DNA from: DASZZX01 sp036260415
Lineage (GTDB): Bacteria; Actinomycetota; Nitriliruptoria; Nitriliruptorales; JAHWKO01
Assembly (NCBI GenBank): GCA_036260415.1
Contig: DASZZX010000137.1
Coordinates: forward strand, 1-20,929
DNA: 20,929 nucleotides
Reading direction: 5' to 3'
Made by a program: the position numbers and the translations under genes. The first letter of the stretch is position 1. Each line of letters begins with the position of its first letter. The notes beneath the pieces were generated by a model. It was not told where the DNA came from. It ran no database searches and saw only the letters and a program-made list of their open reading frames with translations. Below are positions 7,213-15,458 of the stretch, in pieces.

Positions 7213-8543
7213 GAGGTCGCAGACGGATCGGCCGAGGTCTCGTCCTCCAGGGCGGCGGCACGGTCGGCCTCCTCCCCGGCGGTGCGGCGTGGCGGGGTCT
7301 CGCCGCGGATGATGAGGCGCGCGGCTCGGTCGTAGGTCGTGTAGTTGTACAGCCAGTTGACCAGCACCACCGCGCGGTTGCGGAACCCGATCAGCAGGAT
7401 CAGGTGCAACCCGAGCCACGCCAGCCACGCCGGCACCCCCGTGAGCTGGACTCCCCCAGGGAACTGGGCCACCGCCGCGTCCCGTCCGACCGTCGCCATG
7501 GTGCCCTTGTCGCGGTACCGGAAGGTCTCGGTCGGTCGGCCCCGGCGACGCAACGCGATCTGCCGTACCACGTGCCGCGCCTGTTGCTGGGCGACCGGTG
7601 CCAGCTGCGGGTACAGCTCCCCCTGCGGATCGGTTGCCCCCGCGATGTCACCGACCGCGTAGACGTTGGACCGGCCCGGCACGGACAGGTCGTGGCCCAC
7701 CACGATCCGCCCCCCGTCGGTCTGCTCGAGCCCGACCCGGTCGGCCAGCGTCTGGGCGCGGACCCCGGCCGCCCACACGACCGTGCGGGTGGCGATCTCG
7801 GCGCCGCCAGCCAGGCGTACCCGATCCGCGCTCACATCCTCCAACGGCGTGTCGACCAACACCTCCACGCCCCGGTCGATCAACGCAGACCGCGCGTAGT
7901 CCTGCAGCCGGGAGCTGTAGCCGTCGAGCAGATGCGGCAGCGCTTCCACCAGCACGATGCGTGCGCGCCCCACGTCGACCCCTGGGAAGTCCCGCGCCAG
8001 CACGTGATCGAACAGTTCCACGAACGCCCCACACAGCTCCACGCCGGTGGGGCCGCCCCCCACCACGACGAAGGTGAGCGCGCCCTCGTCGACGATGCTC
8101 GGGTCGACGTCCGCGCGCTCGAACGTGGTGAGGATGTGGTCGCGCAGGTTGACCGCATCGTCGAGCGTCTTCAGCGGATAGGTGTGCTCGCGGACCCCTT
8201 CGATGCCCAGCGTGTCGCTGGTCGCGCCGGCAGCGATGATCAGGTGGTCGAAAGCAAGCGGTCCCCCGGAGTCCACCAGCAGCTTCTGCCGGTCCCAGTC
8301 CACACCTGTGGCGTTGGCCAGCCGGAAGGAGATGTTGCCGACCCCGTGGAACATGCCGCGCACGGACTTGGCGATCCCCTGCGGCTCGAGGCCGGCGGTG
8401 GCGACCTGGTACAGCAGCGGTTGGAACAGGTGGTAGTTGTGCCGGTCGACGACGGTGACCGGCACCGGCCGACCGGCGAGCTCGCGCGCCGCCGCGAGCC
8501 CGGCGAAACCGGCTCCGACGACGACCACACGCTCCGCGGCCAT
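7209..8543 (-). CDS. ndh: Type II NADH dehydrogenase-like FAD oxidoreductase
   Basis: 444 residues. Single-subunit NADH:quinone oxidoreductases (NDH-2) feed electrons to quinone without pumping protons. The FAD loop VVVVGAGFAGLAAARELAG is at the N-terminus. HNYHLFQPLLYQVATAGL is the family signature after the first strand. A second dinucleotide loop, VVVGGGPTGVELCG, binds NADH, and NVYAVGDIA is the C-terminal FAD contact. Near the C-terminus WLAWLGLHLILLIGF and VVLVNWLYNYTTY form the amphipathic membrane-docking part seen in NDH-2. I chose ATG 8543, which has only a weak GGGGGT site. An in-frame ATG at 8606 sits 8 bases after TACTCT and could be a leaderless start adding 21 residues. The gene is translationally coupled to pcnA through GTGA. 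Confidence 0.9.
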   Translation of the reverse strand: MAAERVVVVGAGFAGLAAARELAGRPVPVTVVDRHNYHLFQPLLYQVATAGLEPQGIAKSVRGMFHGVGNISFRLANATGVDWDRQKLLVDSGGPLAFDHLIIAAGATSDTLGIEGVREHTYPLKTLDDAVNLRDHILTTFERADVDPSIVDEGALTFVVVGGGPTGVELCGAFVELFDHVLARDFPGVDVGRARIVLVEALPHLLDGYSSRLQDYARSALIDRGVEVLVDTPLEDVSADRVRLAGGAEIATRTVVWAAGVRAQTLADRVGLEQTDGGRIVVGHDLSVPGRSNVYAVGDIAGATDPQGELYPQLAPVAQQQARHVVRQIALRRRGRPTETFRYRDKGTMATVGRDAAVAQFPGGVQLTGVPAWLAWLGLHLILLIGFRNRAVVLVNWLYNYTTYDRAARLIIRGETPPRRTAGEEADRAAALEDETSADPSATS

Positions 8544-8614
8544 GCTGACCCCCAGGCGGTGACGCGGCGCCCACCCAGAGGGGTGCCGCGACCGCTGCGC
8601 CTCCATCCATGGCC

Positions 8615-8620
8615 AGAGTA
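8615..8620 (-). promoter_or_regulatory. -10-like hexamer for ndh
   Basis: TACTCT on the minus strand, 8 bases before an in-frame ATG at 8606. It follows the same pattern as the other leaderless-type promoters in the window and lies beyond the pilT terminator-like hairpin. Confidence 0.4.
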
Positions 8621-8677
8621 CGGGCCTCGCCCGGCAGGACGGCACGACACCATGACAGACGGTGCAGCGACCCTGCG

Positions 8678-8709
8678 CCGCGGAGGGACGGTGGCGGGAC
8701 CGTCCGCGG
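8678..8709 (-). terminator. Terminator-like hairpin downstream of pilT
   Basis: GGACGGT (8686-8692) and ACCGTCC (8699-8705) are perfect complements with a 6-base loop. CCGCGGA (8678-8684) and TCCGCGG (8703-8709) can pair as an alternative or extended outer stem. It begins 35 bases after the pilT stop, before the putative ndh promoter. Confidence 0.5.
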
Positions 8710-8743
8710 TCCGGGCTGACCGACCAGGTCGGGGTAGCCCCGG

Positions 8744-9823
8744 CTACGACGCCAGGCCGGCAGCCTTGACCGACACCCGGAAGTCGTGCGGGTTGCTCGC
8801 CGCGGCCAGGGCGTCGCGCAGCGCGATCTCACCCGACCGGTACAACTCCAACAGGTGCTGGTCGAAGGTCTGCATGCCGTAGTACCGGCCCTCGGCGAGC
8901 GCATCGAGGATGTACTCGGTCTGGTCGGGATCGACGATGAACTCGTAGATGCGCGAGGTCATCACCAGCACCTCGATCGCGGCGATCCGGCCCTCGCCCG
9001 TCGCCCGGGGCAACAGCCGCTGCGACACCACCCCCTTGAGCGAGTTGGCCAGCGACAGCCGGGCCTGGTGCTGCTGATGTGGGGGGAAGAAGTCGATGAT
9101 GCGGTTGACCGTCTCACGCGCGTCCGTGGTGTGCAGCGTGGAGATCACCAGGTGGCCGGTCTCGGCCGACTGCAGCGCCGCCATGACCGTCTCGAGGTCG
9201 CGCATCTCACCGATGAAGATGACATCGGGATCCTGACGCGCCACGCCGCGCAGAGCATCGGCGAACGTCAAGGTGTCGACTCCCACCTCACGCTGATCCA
9301 CGATCGCCAACTGGTCGCGGTGCATCACCTCGATCGGGTCCTCGATCGTGACGATGTGGCACCTCCGCGTCCGGTTGATGTGGCCGATCATCGCGGCGGT
9401 CGTGGTGGTCTTGCCCGAACCGGTGGGGCCGGTGACGAGGATCAGGCCACGGTGCTCCTCCGACAGCTTGCGCACCGCCGGCGGCACCCCGAGGCTCTCG
9501 AAGTCGGGAGCGCCGGGTAGGACCCGGCGCATGACGATGCCCACCGAGCCGCGCTGGCGGAACACGTTCACACGGAACCGGCCCACCCCCGCGTAAGAGT
9601 AGGCGAAGTCCGCCTCGCTGGTGTCCACGAACCGCTGCGCCACCCGGTCGTCCATCATCGCGAACGCGAACCGCTCGGTGTCGGCCGGCGACAGCGGCGG
9701 CATGCTCGACAACGGCGAGAGGTCGCCGTCGACCCGCACGAACGCCGGGCCGCCCGCCTTGACGTGCAGGTCGGAACCGTTCTTGTCGACCAGCAGGCTG
9801 AGGTAATCGTTGACGTCCACCAT
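8744..9823 (-). CDS. pilT: PilT-like type IV pilus retraction ATPase
   Basis: 359 residues, the usual PilT length. The N-terminal PAS-like domain contains GSDLHVKAGGPAFVRVDGDL (about 16-35). The core has the Walker A loop GPTGSGKTTT (132-141), an Asp box TIEDPIEVMH, Walker B DVIFIGEMRD and the His box HLVISTLHT. The PilT-type motif AIEVLVMT follows. It powers pilus depolymerisation at the inner membrane (twitching, surface sensing). I chose ATG 9823 because it gives the canonical N-terminus and has GGAGG upstream; the 20 residues from ATG 9883 look like noise. No other pilus gene is beside it, apart from the distant TadE-like protein at 13108. Confidence 0.93.
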   Translation of the reverse strand: MVDVNDYLSLLVDKNGSDLHVKAGGPAFVRVDGDLSPLSSMPPLSPADTERFAFAMMDDRVAQRFVDTSEADFAYSYAGVGRFRVNVFRQRGSVGIVMRRVLPGAPDFESLGVPPAVRKLSEEHRGLILVTGPTGSGKTTTTAAMIGHINRTRRCHIVTIEDPIEVMHRDQLAIVDQREVGVDTLTFADALRGVARQDPDVIFIGEMRDLETVMAALQSAETGHLVISTLHTTDARETVNRIIDFFPPHQQHQARLSLANSLKGVVSQRLLPRATGEGRIAAIEVLVMTSRIYEFIVDPDQTEYILDALAEGRYYGMQTFDQHLLELYRSGEIALRDALAAASNPHDFRVSVKAAGLAS

Positions 9824-9931
9824 CCGTGCGGACCTCCGTGCGGAGCGACACGCCGGACGTCCTGCCGGCGGCGCGCTTCTCATGTCGACCGCCGCCCCGA
9901 CCGCCTTGAGAGCGCCAACCGCCCCGCGGGA

Positions 9932-10369
9932 TCACAGCTCCAGGATCAACGTCACCGGTCCGTCGTTCTCGAGGCGCACCAGCATGTGGGCGCCGAACCT
10001 CCCCGTCGCCACGTCCGCGCCCAGAGCCTGCAGCGCCGCGACGAAGCGGTCGACGAGCGCGGAGGCCTCGTCGGGAGCAGCCGCCGCCACCCAGGACGGT
10101 CGTCGGCCCCGGCGGGTATCGCCGTAGAGCGTGAACTGGCTGACGACCAGCGCGGCACGCGACGTGTCGGCTAGCGACCGGTTCATCGCCCCCTCGGCGT
10201 CAGCGAAGACGCGCAGGTGCCACACCTTGGCCGCCAGGCGGTCCGCCACCGCAGGGTCGTCGCCGCGGGCGACGCCCACCAGCAGGAGCACGCCGGGCCC
10301 GATCGCGCCGACGATCCGGCCGTTGACCTCCACCTCCGCGTGAGTGACGCGCTGCAGCAGCACACGCAC
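9932..10369 (-). CDS. dtd: D-aminoacyl-tRNA deacylase
   Basis: 145 residues, full family length. Dtd hydrolyses D-amino acids (and glycine mischarged on tRNA-Ala) from tRNA, acting on the 3' end through two signature motifs. SQFTLYG is at 77-83 and NDGPVT at 135-140; both are intact, as is the opening MRVLLQRVTHAEVEV. The start is GTG 10369, which agrees with the family N-terminus. GGGGAGG lies about 15 bases upstream, too far for good use, so the start signal is weak. It is divergent from the NUDIX gene, with a 65-base gap that contains a dyad. Confidence 0.95.
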   Translation of the reverse strand: MRVLLQRVTHAEVEVNGRIVGAIGPGVLLLVGVARGDDPAVADRLAAKVWHLRVFADAEGAMNRSLADTSRAALVVSQFTLYGDTRRGRRPSWVAAAAPDEASALVDRFVAALQALGADVATGRFGAHMLVRLENDGPVTLILEL

Positions 10370-10380
10370 CGGCCTGTCAG

Positions 10381-10412
10381 AGTCCTCCCCGGGTGCCCAG
10401 CCCGGGCCGACT
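10381..10412. promoter_or_regulatory. Imperfect dyad between dtd and the NUDIX gene
   Basis: AGTC and CCCGGG (10381-10393 region) are mirrored by CCCGGG and GACT (10401-10412), with one bulged base and a short central spacer. It spans the space between two divergent starts and just upstream of the NUDIX -10-like hexamer. It could be an operator or a chance GC palindrome. Confidence 0.3.
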
Positions 10413-10421
10413 CTAGGTCGC

Positions 10422-10427
10422 TACTCT
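10422..10427 (+). promoter_or_regulatory. -10-like hexamer for the NUDIX-led operon
   Basis: TACTCT lies 7 bases before the ATG at 10435 with no ribosome binding site between them. This suggests a leaderless message for the first gene of the long plus-strand operon. Confidence 0.5.
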
Positions 10428-10434
10428 GGCGCCC

Positions 10435-10929
10435 ATGGGCAGGTTCCCCACCAAGCGCGCGACCTCCGCCGGAGGGGTGGTGGTGGACGACCGGCCCGAC
10501 GGAGACCGCTGGGTGCTGCTGATCGCGCGTCGCAACGCCGCCGGCAAGGCCCAGTGGACCCTGCCGAAGGGGCGGGTGGAGCAGGGCGAGACCATGGAGC
10601 AGGCCGCCCTCCGCGAGGTCCGGGAGGAGACCGGCTACGCCACCGAGATCCGCCAGGAGCTAGGGACGATCGACTACTGGTTCGTGTGGCGCCCCGACGA
10701 GGTCCGCTACCACAAGTTCGTCCACTACTACCTCATGGAGACCGACGGGGCCCCACCGGGCGAGCGTGACGACGAGGCGGAAGAGGTCGAGTGGGTGCCG
10801 CTGGACATCGCGCTGGTCCGCCTCGCCCACCGCAACGAACGCAACCTCGTCAGGAAGGCCGGCCACTTCTACCTGCACGACGGCCACGAGCGTGTCGGCG
10901 AGGACGCCCAGCGCGGGCGGGGCGGCTGA
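10435..10929 (+). CDS. NUDIX hydrolase
   Basis: 164 residues. The Nudix box is complete: G46, E52, then REVREETGY at 60-68, which fits GX5EX7REUXEEXGU and provides the Mg2+-binding helix. SAGGVVV before it and QWTLPKGRVE at about 40-49 are usual for MutT/Ap4A-hydrolase-like members. It is the positional counterpart of Rv3908 (MutT4) beside pcnA and the DUF6049 gene. The substrate is not readable: oxidised nucleotides, dinucleoside polyphosphates and nucleotide sugars are all possible. It starts the operon and ends one base before the next gene. Confidence 0.92.
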   Translation: MGRFPTKRATSAGGVVVDDRPDGDRWVLLIARRNAAGKAQWTLPKGRVEQGETMEQAALREVREETGYATEIRQELGTIDYWFVWRPDEVRYHKFVHYYLMETDGAPPGERDDEAEEVEWVPLDIALVRLAHRNERNLVRKAGHFYLHDGHERVGEDAQRGRGG

Positions 10930-10930
10930 G

Positions 10931-13054
10931 GTGACGACCGTGGGCGTGGTGGCCGCGCTGGTCGGCCTCCTCTCCCTCCAGGCGGCCGTCGCCTCCGCGC
11001 AGGAAACCGGGCCCGAGCCCGACGTCCGGGTCGTGGTCTCCGCGCTGGACGGGGTCCTGGTCACCCACGGCGTCGAGCGGGAACGATCGCCGGCCGACCT
11101 ATCCCTGCGCCTGCTGGTGGAGAACCGCGGCGCAGCGGCCGTGGACGATCTGACGGTGCTGGTGGAGGTCTTCCGACGAGCCCGCTTCCGCAGCCAGCTG
11201 CACGACGCGCTGGACCGGGGCGTGCGCCCCCGCGGGCTGCTGGAGGCGGAGCGGTTCAACGTGTTCGACGGCGCGGAGCTCGCACCCGGCGACGTGGCCG
11301 GTGTCGAGGTGGATGTGGCAGCCGCGTCGATCGGTTGGTCGGACACGACCGGCGTCCACCCGGTCCGTGTCTCCGTGGAGCGGGGTGGCAGCCGCCTGGA
11401 CACCGTCACGACCGCGGTCGTCGTGCAAGCCCGGGCCCCGAAAGCGCCCGTGGCGGCGCTGGTCGGATGGCCCCTGGACGCCGCGCCGTGGCGTTCCCCC
11501 GGCGGGGACTACCCCGCGGCCGTCGCGCAGGAACTCGCCCCGGGGGGGCGGCTGGACCTCCTCCTCGCAGCACTGGAACGGCGGGCCGACGTCCCGGTGC
11601 AGCTGCTGCCTGCTGCGCACCTGGTGGAGGATCTCGCCGATCGTGCCGACGGCTTCCAAGAGTCCGACGGCAACGCCCGCAGGAACGTCGCCCCGGACGA
11701 CCCCCCCGCCGTGCGATCCCGGCGAGCGTTGGAACGGCTCCAGGCGCTGGTCGACGCGGCCGCCCCGCCCGTGACCGGACCCTACGCGGACACCGATCTG
11801 GCATCGCTGTTGGCGGAGGACCTCCCGCTCGAGGCGGTCCGCAGCGTGTCGCAGGCGCCCGCCCGGCTGCACGCGGCGCTGGGCCGCCCGCCCCTGCCGG
11901 ACGTCCTCTGGGCGACCACGCCGCTCGACCGCGCCACGGTGCACGACGTGCTGGAGCCCTCCGGGGTCAGCACCATCTTGCTCGGCTGGGAGCAGTTGGC
12001 CGAGGCCGACGACCGTGAGGCCCCCGCCGCCACGCCGCAGCCCGTCCAGGTGGTGCGCGCTGCTGGTGTCGACGTGCTCGCCCTGGTCGCCGACCCGTGG
12101 CTGACGTCCCTGCTCGAGGCCATGCCCAATGAGCACGGCCCCATCGTCGCGATCCAGCGGATCCTGGCCGAGACCGCCCAGATCCACCTGGAGGCGCCGG
12201 ACAACGAAGGGAGGGCGGTGGTGATGCTGCCGCCGCCTCGGTGGGAACCGGGCCCACGCGTTGCCGCACAGCTGCTGCGGGGACTGGAGCGAGCCGACTG
12301 GCTGGAGCTCGGCGGGGTCGAGCAGGTGCTGGACGCCTACGCGGGGACCCCGGGGGCCACCGGCCTCGCGGGCGCGGATAGCGACCGGCTGCCGGCCGAT
12401 CTCGTCCGGTCGCTGACGTCCACGCGCGAACGCCTGACCGCCCTCAAGGAGGCCGTGCCCGGGGACCGTGCCGGGGGTCGCACGTGGGACGAGCTGGAGC
12501 TCACGCTCCTGCGAGCACCGTCGACGTGGTGGCTCGAGCGGCGCCCCGACCGGTCACGGTCCATGGTCCAAGCGGTGGACGACACGATCGACGAGGCGCT
12601 GGGGACGATCACCCTGCCGCGAGATGCACGCATCACGCTGACCGACACAGACCAGCAGGTGATCCCGGTCACCCTGTCGCGACCTGAAGGGGGCCCGATC
12701 CGGGTCGTGGTCGAGCTCGACGCGTCCCGCAAGGTGCGCTTCCCGGAGGGTGACGCTCAGCTGGTCACCCTCGACCAGGGGGCGCGGCAGACGATCTCGA
12801 TCCCGGTCATCCCGCAGGCTGCTGGCAGGATCCCGGTGCGTGTGTTGATCAAGACCCCGGGCGCGATCGATCCCGAGGGCACACCGTGGCTCCAGGTGGC
12901 GGAGTCCACGATCGTGGTGCAGTCCACCGCCGTCAGCGGCAACGCCCTGGTGACCGTCGGGGGTGTGTTCGCGCTGCTGCTCCTGTGGTGGCTGTACCGC
13001 CGGCTGCGGCCGAAGCCGCCGCAGCTCACGGTCGTGCGCGAGCATGCCGCATGA
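10931..13054 (+). CDS. DUF6049 family secreted / membrane-anchored protein
   Basis: 707 residues with an N-terminal signal sequence (VGVVAALVGLLSLQAAVASA, likely cut before QETG) and a C-terminal membrane helix (ALVTVGGVFALLLLWWLYRRL) ending in a short basic cytoplasmic tail. Most of the protein is therefore outside the membrane. The N-terminal part (about 30-150) and the part before the helix look beta-rich, Ig-like. Its place between the NUDIX and downstream sigma-factor genes matches Rv3909 and other DUF6049 proteins; the function is unknown but an envelope role is likely. GTG 10931, one base after the NUDIX stop, gives the signal peptide; GTGs at 10940 and 10946 are alternatives. Confidence 0.82.
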   Translation: MTTVGVVAALVGLLSLQAAVASAQETGPEPDVRVVVSALDGVLVTHGVERERSPADLSLRLLVENRGAAAVDDLTVLVEVFRRARFRSQLHDALDRGVRPRGLLEAERFNVFDGAELAPGDVAGVEVDVAAASIGWSDTTGVHPVRVSVERGGSRLDTVTTAVVVQARAPKAPVAALVGWPLDAAPWRSPGGDYPAAVAQELAPGGRLDLLLAALERRADVPVQLLPAAHLVEDLADRADGFQESDGNARRNVAPDDPPAVRSRRALERLQALVDAAAPPVTGPYADTDLASLLAEDLPLEAVRSVSQAPARLHAALGRPPLPDVLWATTPLDRATVHDVLEPSGVSTILLGWEQLAEADDREAPAATPQPVQVVRAAGVDVLALVADPWLTSLLEAMPNEHGPIVAIQRILAETAQIHLEAPDNEGRAVVMLPPPRWEPGPRVAAQLLRGLERADWLELGGVEQVLDAYAGTPGATGLAGADSDRLPADLVRSLTSTRERLTALKEAVPGDRAGGRTWDELELTLLRAPSTWWLERRPDRSRSMVQAVDDTIDEALGTITLPRDARITLTDTDQQVIPVTLSRPEGGPIRVVVELDASRKVRFPEGDAQLVTLDQGARQTISIPVIPQAAGRIPVRVLIKTPGAIDPEGTPWLQVAESTIVVQSTAVSGNALVTVGGVFALLLLWWLYRRLRPKPPQLTVVREHAA

Positions 13055-13093
13055 CCTGAGACGGCGGGGCTTCGCAGGGGGGAGGCGAGGACG

Positions 13094-13099
13094 TAACCT
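13094..13099 (+). promoter_or_regulatory. -10-like hexamer before the TadE-like gene
   Basis: TAACCT lies 8 bases before the ATG at 13108. A GGGGGGAGG tract (13077-13085) is too far from the ATG to act as a ribosome binding site for it. The downstream block may thus have an internal start as well as read-through from the NUDIX promoter. Confidence 0.35.
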
Positions 13100-13107
13100 T
13101 CGCCGAT

Positions 13108-13500
13108 ATGCACATGCGCACCCGGCACGCTGAGGCGGGCGGGATCGTCACCGGCTGGCTCGGCCAGCTGGTGGTGATCATGGCGGTGCTCGCCTTCCTG
13201 GGCTACGAGGCGATCGCCACCGCGCTCAACGCCATCTCCGTGCAGGACACCGCTCAGGAGGCTGCCAGGGTGGCTGCGGGGGCGTACCGCGACGCCGGCG
13301 GCGACGAGGGCCACGCGCGCGCTGCCGCGGAGGCGGAGGCCACGGAGCGCGAGGCGGCGATGACGGCGTTCGACATCAACGCCGGGACCGTCACCGTGAC
13401 CGTGCGCCAACAGGCGGACACGCTGGTGATCGACGCGGTGAGCCTCTTCGACGACCTGACCACCCGTACGGCGACCGGCCGACGGGAGCTGCCGCCGTGA
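13108..13500 (+). CDS. TadE-like single-pass membrane protein
   Basis: 130 residues. After a short polar start (MHMRTRHAEAGG) there is one hydrophobic helix (about 15-36, IVTGWLGQLVVIMAVLAFLGYEA), then an Ala/Glu/Arg-rich helical part (QDTAQEAARVAAGAYRDAGG) and a short beta-prone stretch (INAGTVTVTVRQQADTLVI). This order resembles TadE/TadG-type pseudopilins and related septal or envelope proteins, but I see no full motif. Its stop overlaps the kinase start as GTGA, so the two are translated together and may work together. Mycobacteria have no gene at this place. Confidence 0.7.
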   Translation: MHMRTRHAEAGGIVTGWLGQLVVIMAVLAFLGYEAIATALNAISVQDTAQEAARVAAGAYRDAGGDEGHARAAAEAEATEREAAMTAFDINAGTVTVTVRQQADTLVIDAVSLFDDLTTRTATGRRELPP

Positions 13501-14765
13501 CGGGTCCGCTCGACCAGCCCGACCGCCTGCACAGGGCCGGCACGTCCGGCGACGAGCCCGCGCCGTCGCTGCACGACCAGCCGACGGTCACCGACGGGCC
13601 CGACGCGGACACACCGCCGCCCGAACCCGACGACCCCAACCGCCGGCGGTCGGTGAGCGGGACAACGTGGCCGGGCGTGGCACGCATGCTGGCCCACCGC
13701 TACCAGCTCGAGGAGCCGATCGCCACGGGCGGCGTCGCGATCGTCTGGCGTGCCCACGACGTCGTGCTCGATCGATCCGTGGCCGTGAAGCTGCTGCACC
13801 CCCACCTGGCCGGCGACGCCACCACGGTCGAGCGCTTCCGTCGCGAGGCACAGGCCGCCGCGCAGGTCACCCATCCCAACGCGGTGCAGATCTACGACAC
13901 GGGCCAAGAGGACGACATCGTCTACCTCGTGATGGAATACATCGACGGGCCCAGCCTGCGGGACGTGATCCAGAAGGGCGGTGCGCTGGACCCGCTCGTG
14001 GTCGCCGCGCTCGGAGAGCAGGTCGGCGCGGCGCTCGGGGAGGCACACGCCCGCGGTTTCGTGCACCGTGACGTCAAGCCGGCCAACATCCTCTTGACCC
14101 GCGACGGTCTGGCCAAGGTGACCGACTTCGGCATCGCCAAGGCACTGGGCAACCGTGACGACACGCTGACCACCCCGGGCACGGTGATCGGCACGGCCGC
14201 GTATCTGGCACCGGAGCAGCTGGAGGGGCGGGAGGTCGATGCGCGTGCTGACGTGTACTCCCTAGGCGTGGTGCTGTACGAGTGCCTGACCGGTGAACCG
14301 GCCTTCCAGGGTGACACCCCCACCGCGACCGCGGCCGCCCGTCTGTCGCGGGAGCTGCCACCACCGCGGACGGTCAGAGCCGACGTCCCACGCGGGCTGG
14401 ACCGGGTCGTCCACACCGCCACCCGCCGCGCGATCGATCAGCGCTACGCGGATGGCAGCACCATGGCCACTGCCCTGGCGCCGCTGGTCCGGACGCGCCC
14501 GAGCGAGGTCACCGCAACCCTCCTGAACGACGGCGGCGGCGGCACCTCTCGCGGCCACCACCTCCGCGACCTGGACACGCCACCGTTGGGACGCACCGAC
14601 ACGCGCCGGCGGGTGGTGCTCGCGTTCCTCGGCGGTCTCGTCCTCGCCATCATCGCTCTGTTCGCGACGCAGGCGTTGCAGCAGGAGGCCGCCGGCGATC
14701 TTCCGGGTGTGGAGGTCGAGGTCGACGGGTCGGGGATCGGGCCGTTGCCGGTCCCGTCGGCGTGA
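13497..14765 (+). CDS. Hanks-type Ser/Thr protein kinase, membrane-anchored
   Basis: 422 residues. A Pro/Asp-rich N-terminal segment (1-62) is followed by a complete kinase domain (about 68-335): Gly loop IATGGVAIVW, ATP lysine K98 in VAVKLL, helix C E117, catalytic loop HRDVKPAN (190-197), DFG (210-212), and GTAAYLAPE (232-240). The activation segment has several Thr (TLTTPGT) suitable for autophosphorylation. One membrane helix (372-391) leads to a 30-residue external tail without PASTA domains. In mycobacteria this place is taken by Rv3910, a MurJ/MviN flippase fused to a pseudokinase. Here the kinase looks active and the flippase is missing. GTGA overlaps couple it to both neighbours. Confidence 0.93.
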   Translation: MTGPLDQPDRLHRAGTSGDEPAPSLHDQPTVTDGPDADTPPPEPDDPNRRRSVSGTTWPGVARMLAHRYQLEEPIATGGVAIVWRAHDVVLDRSVAVKLLHPHLAGDATTVERFRREAQAAAQVTHPNAVQIYDTGQEDDIVYLVMEYIDGPSLRDVIQKGGALDPLVVAALGEQVGAALGEAHARGFVHRDVKPANILLTRDGLAKVTDFGIAKALGNRDDTLTTPGTVIGTAAYLAPEQLEGREVDARADVYSLGVVLYECLTGEPAFQGDTPTATAAARLSRELPPPRTVRADVPRGLDRVVHTATRRAIDQRYADGSTMATALAPLVRTRPSEVTATLLNDGGGGTSRGHHLRDLDTPPLGRTDTRRRVVLAFLGGLVLAIIALFATQALQQEAAGDLPGVEVEVDGSGIGPLPVPSA

Positions 14766-15436
14766 CCCGGAGACAAGCGCGACGGTCGTTGACGAGTCCG
14801 CGGCGGTCGTGGGCGGCCGCCTCCGACCAGGAGATCCTGGCCGCCTACTTGGATGGCACCGATCGTGAGGGGGCCTTCGGCGCGCTGGTCGACCGCTACG
14901 AGCGGCGGGTGTACGGCATCTGTTACCGCTACTTCGGCAACCACGCCGACGCGGAGGACGCTGCGCAGGACACGTTCGTGGCCGTCGCCCGACGTGCGGC
15001 CACCTTCACCGGCGGCAGCGCCTTCTCGACCTGGTTGTACCGGGTCACGGTTAACGCCTGCAACGACCTGGCACGCAAGCGGGCGCGCCGCCCGCAGACG
15101 CCGGTGGCGGACATCGTGGGCGTGGTGGACCGCTCCAGCGCCGGTGACCCCTCCCTGCCACAGGACGAGGCGGTCACCGCCCACGAGCTCGGGCGCGAGG
15201 TGCAGCGGGCACTCGGGGAACTCGACGAGGTCAGTCGTACCCTGCTGATCCTGGTCGCGATCGAGGGCCTCACCTACCGCGAAGCGGCAGCGGCGAGCGA
15301 TCTGCCGGTGGGGACGGTCAAGAGCCGTGTGCACCGCGCCCGCGCCCGCCTGGCCGACCTGCTCGCCACGACCGTCGGCGGCGATCTCTCGACCGACGAC
15401 CGCAACCCTGGCGGCGGAGACGGCATCCAACCCTGA
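14762..15436 (+). CDS. ECF RNA polymerase sigma factor, SigM-like
   Basis: 224 residues. Region 2 spans about 39-105 (ALVDRYERRVYGICYRYFGN, DAEDAAQDTFVAV, FSTWLYRVTVNACND) and region 4 about 145-200 (LDEVSRTLLILVAIEGLTYREAAAASDLPVGTVKSRVHRAR, given here in part). A linker of about 40 residues separates them. The N-terminal 20 residues are basic and low in complexity. Position before an anti-sigma, trxB, trxA and a CwlM homologue makes it the counterpart of SigM (Rv3911). Its start overlaps the kinase stop as GTGA, so sigma factor and kinase are produced together. Its target promoters cannot be derived from this window; the trx promoters seen here fit SigR/SigH rather than a SigM consensus. 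Confidence 0.92.
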   Translation: MTRRQARRSLTSPRRSWAAASDQEILAAYLDGTDREGAFGALVDRYERRVYGICYRYFGNHADAEDAAQDTFVAVARRAATFTGGSAFSTWLYRVTVNACNDLARKRARRPQTPVADIVGVVDRSSAGDPSLPQDEAVTAHELGREVQRALGELDEVSRTLLILVAIEGLTYREAAAASDLPVGTVKSRVHRARARLADLLATTVGGDLSTDDRNPGGGDGIQP

Positions 15437-15458
15437 CGGAAGAGCACCGGAGGCACTG

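Noticed and set aside
15327..15458. Anti-sigma start at 15327 inside sigM
   Set aside because: The extra 44 residues are an out-of-frame reading of sigma region 4 and the TTG at 15459 has GGAGG at the right distance.
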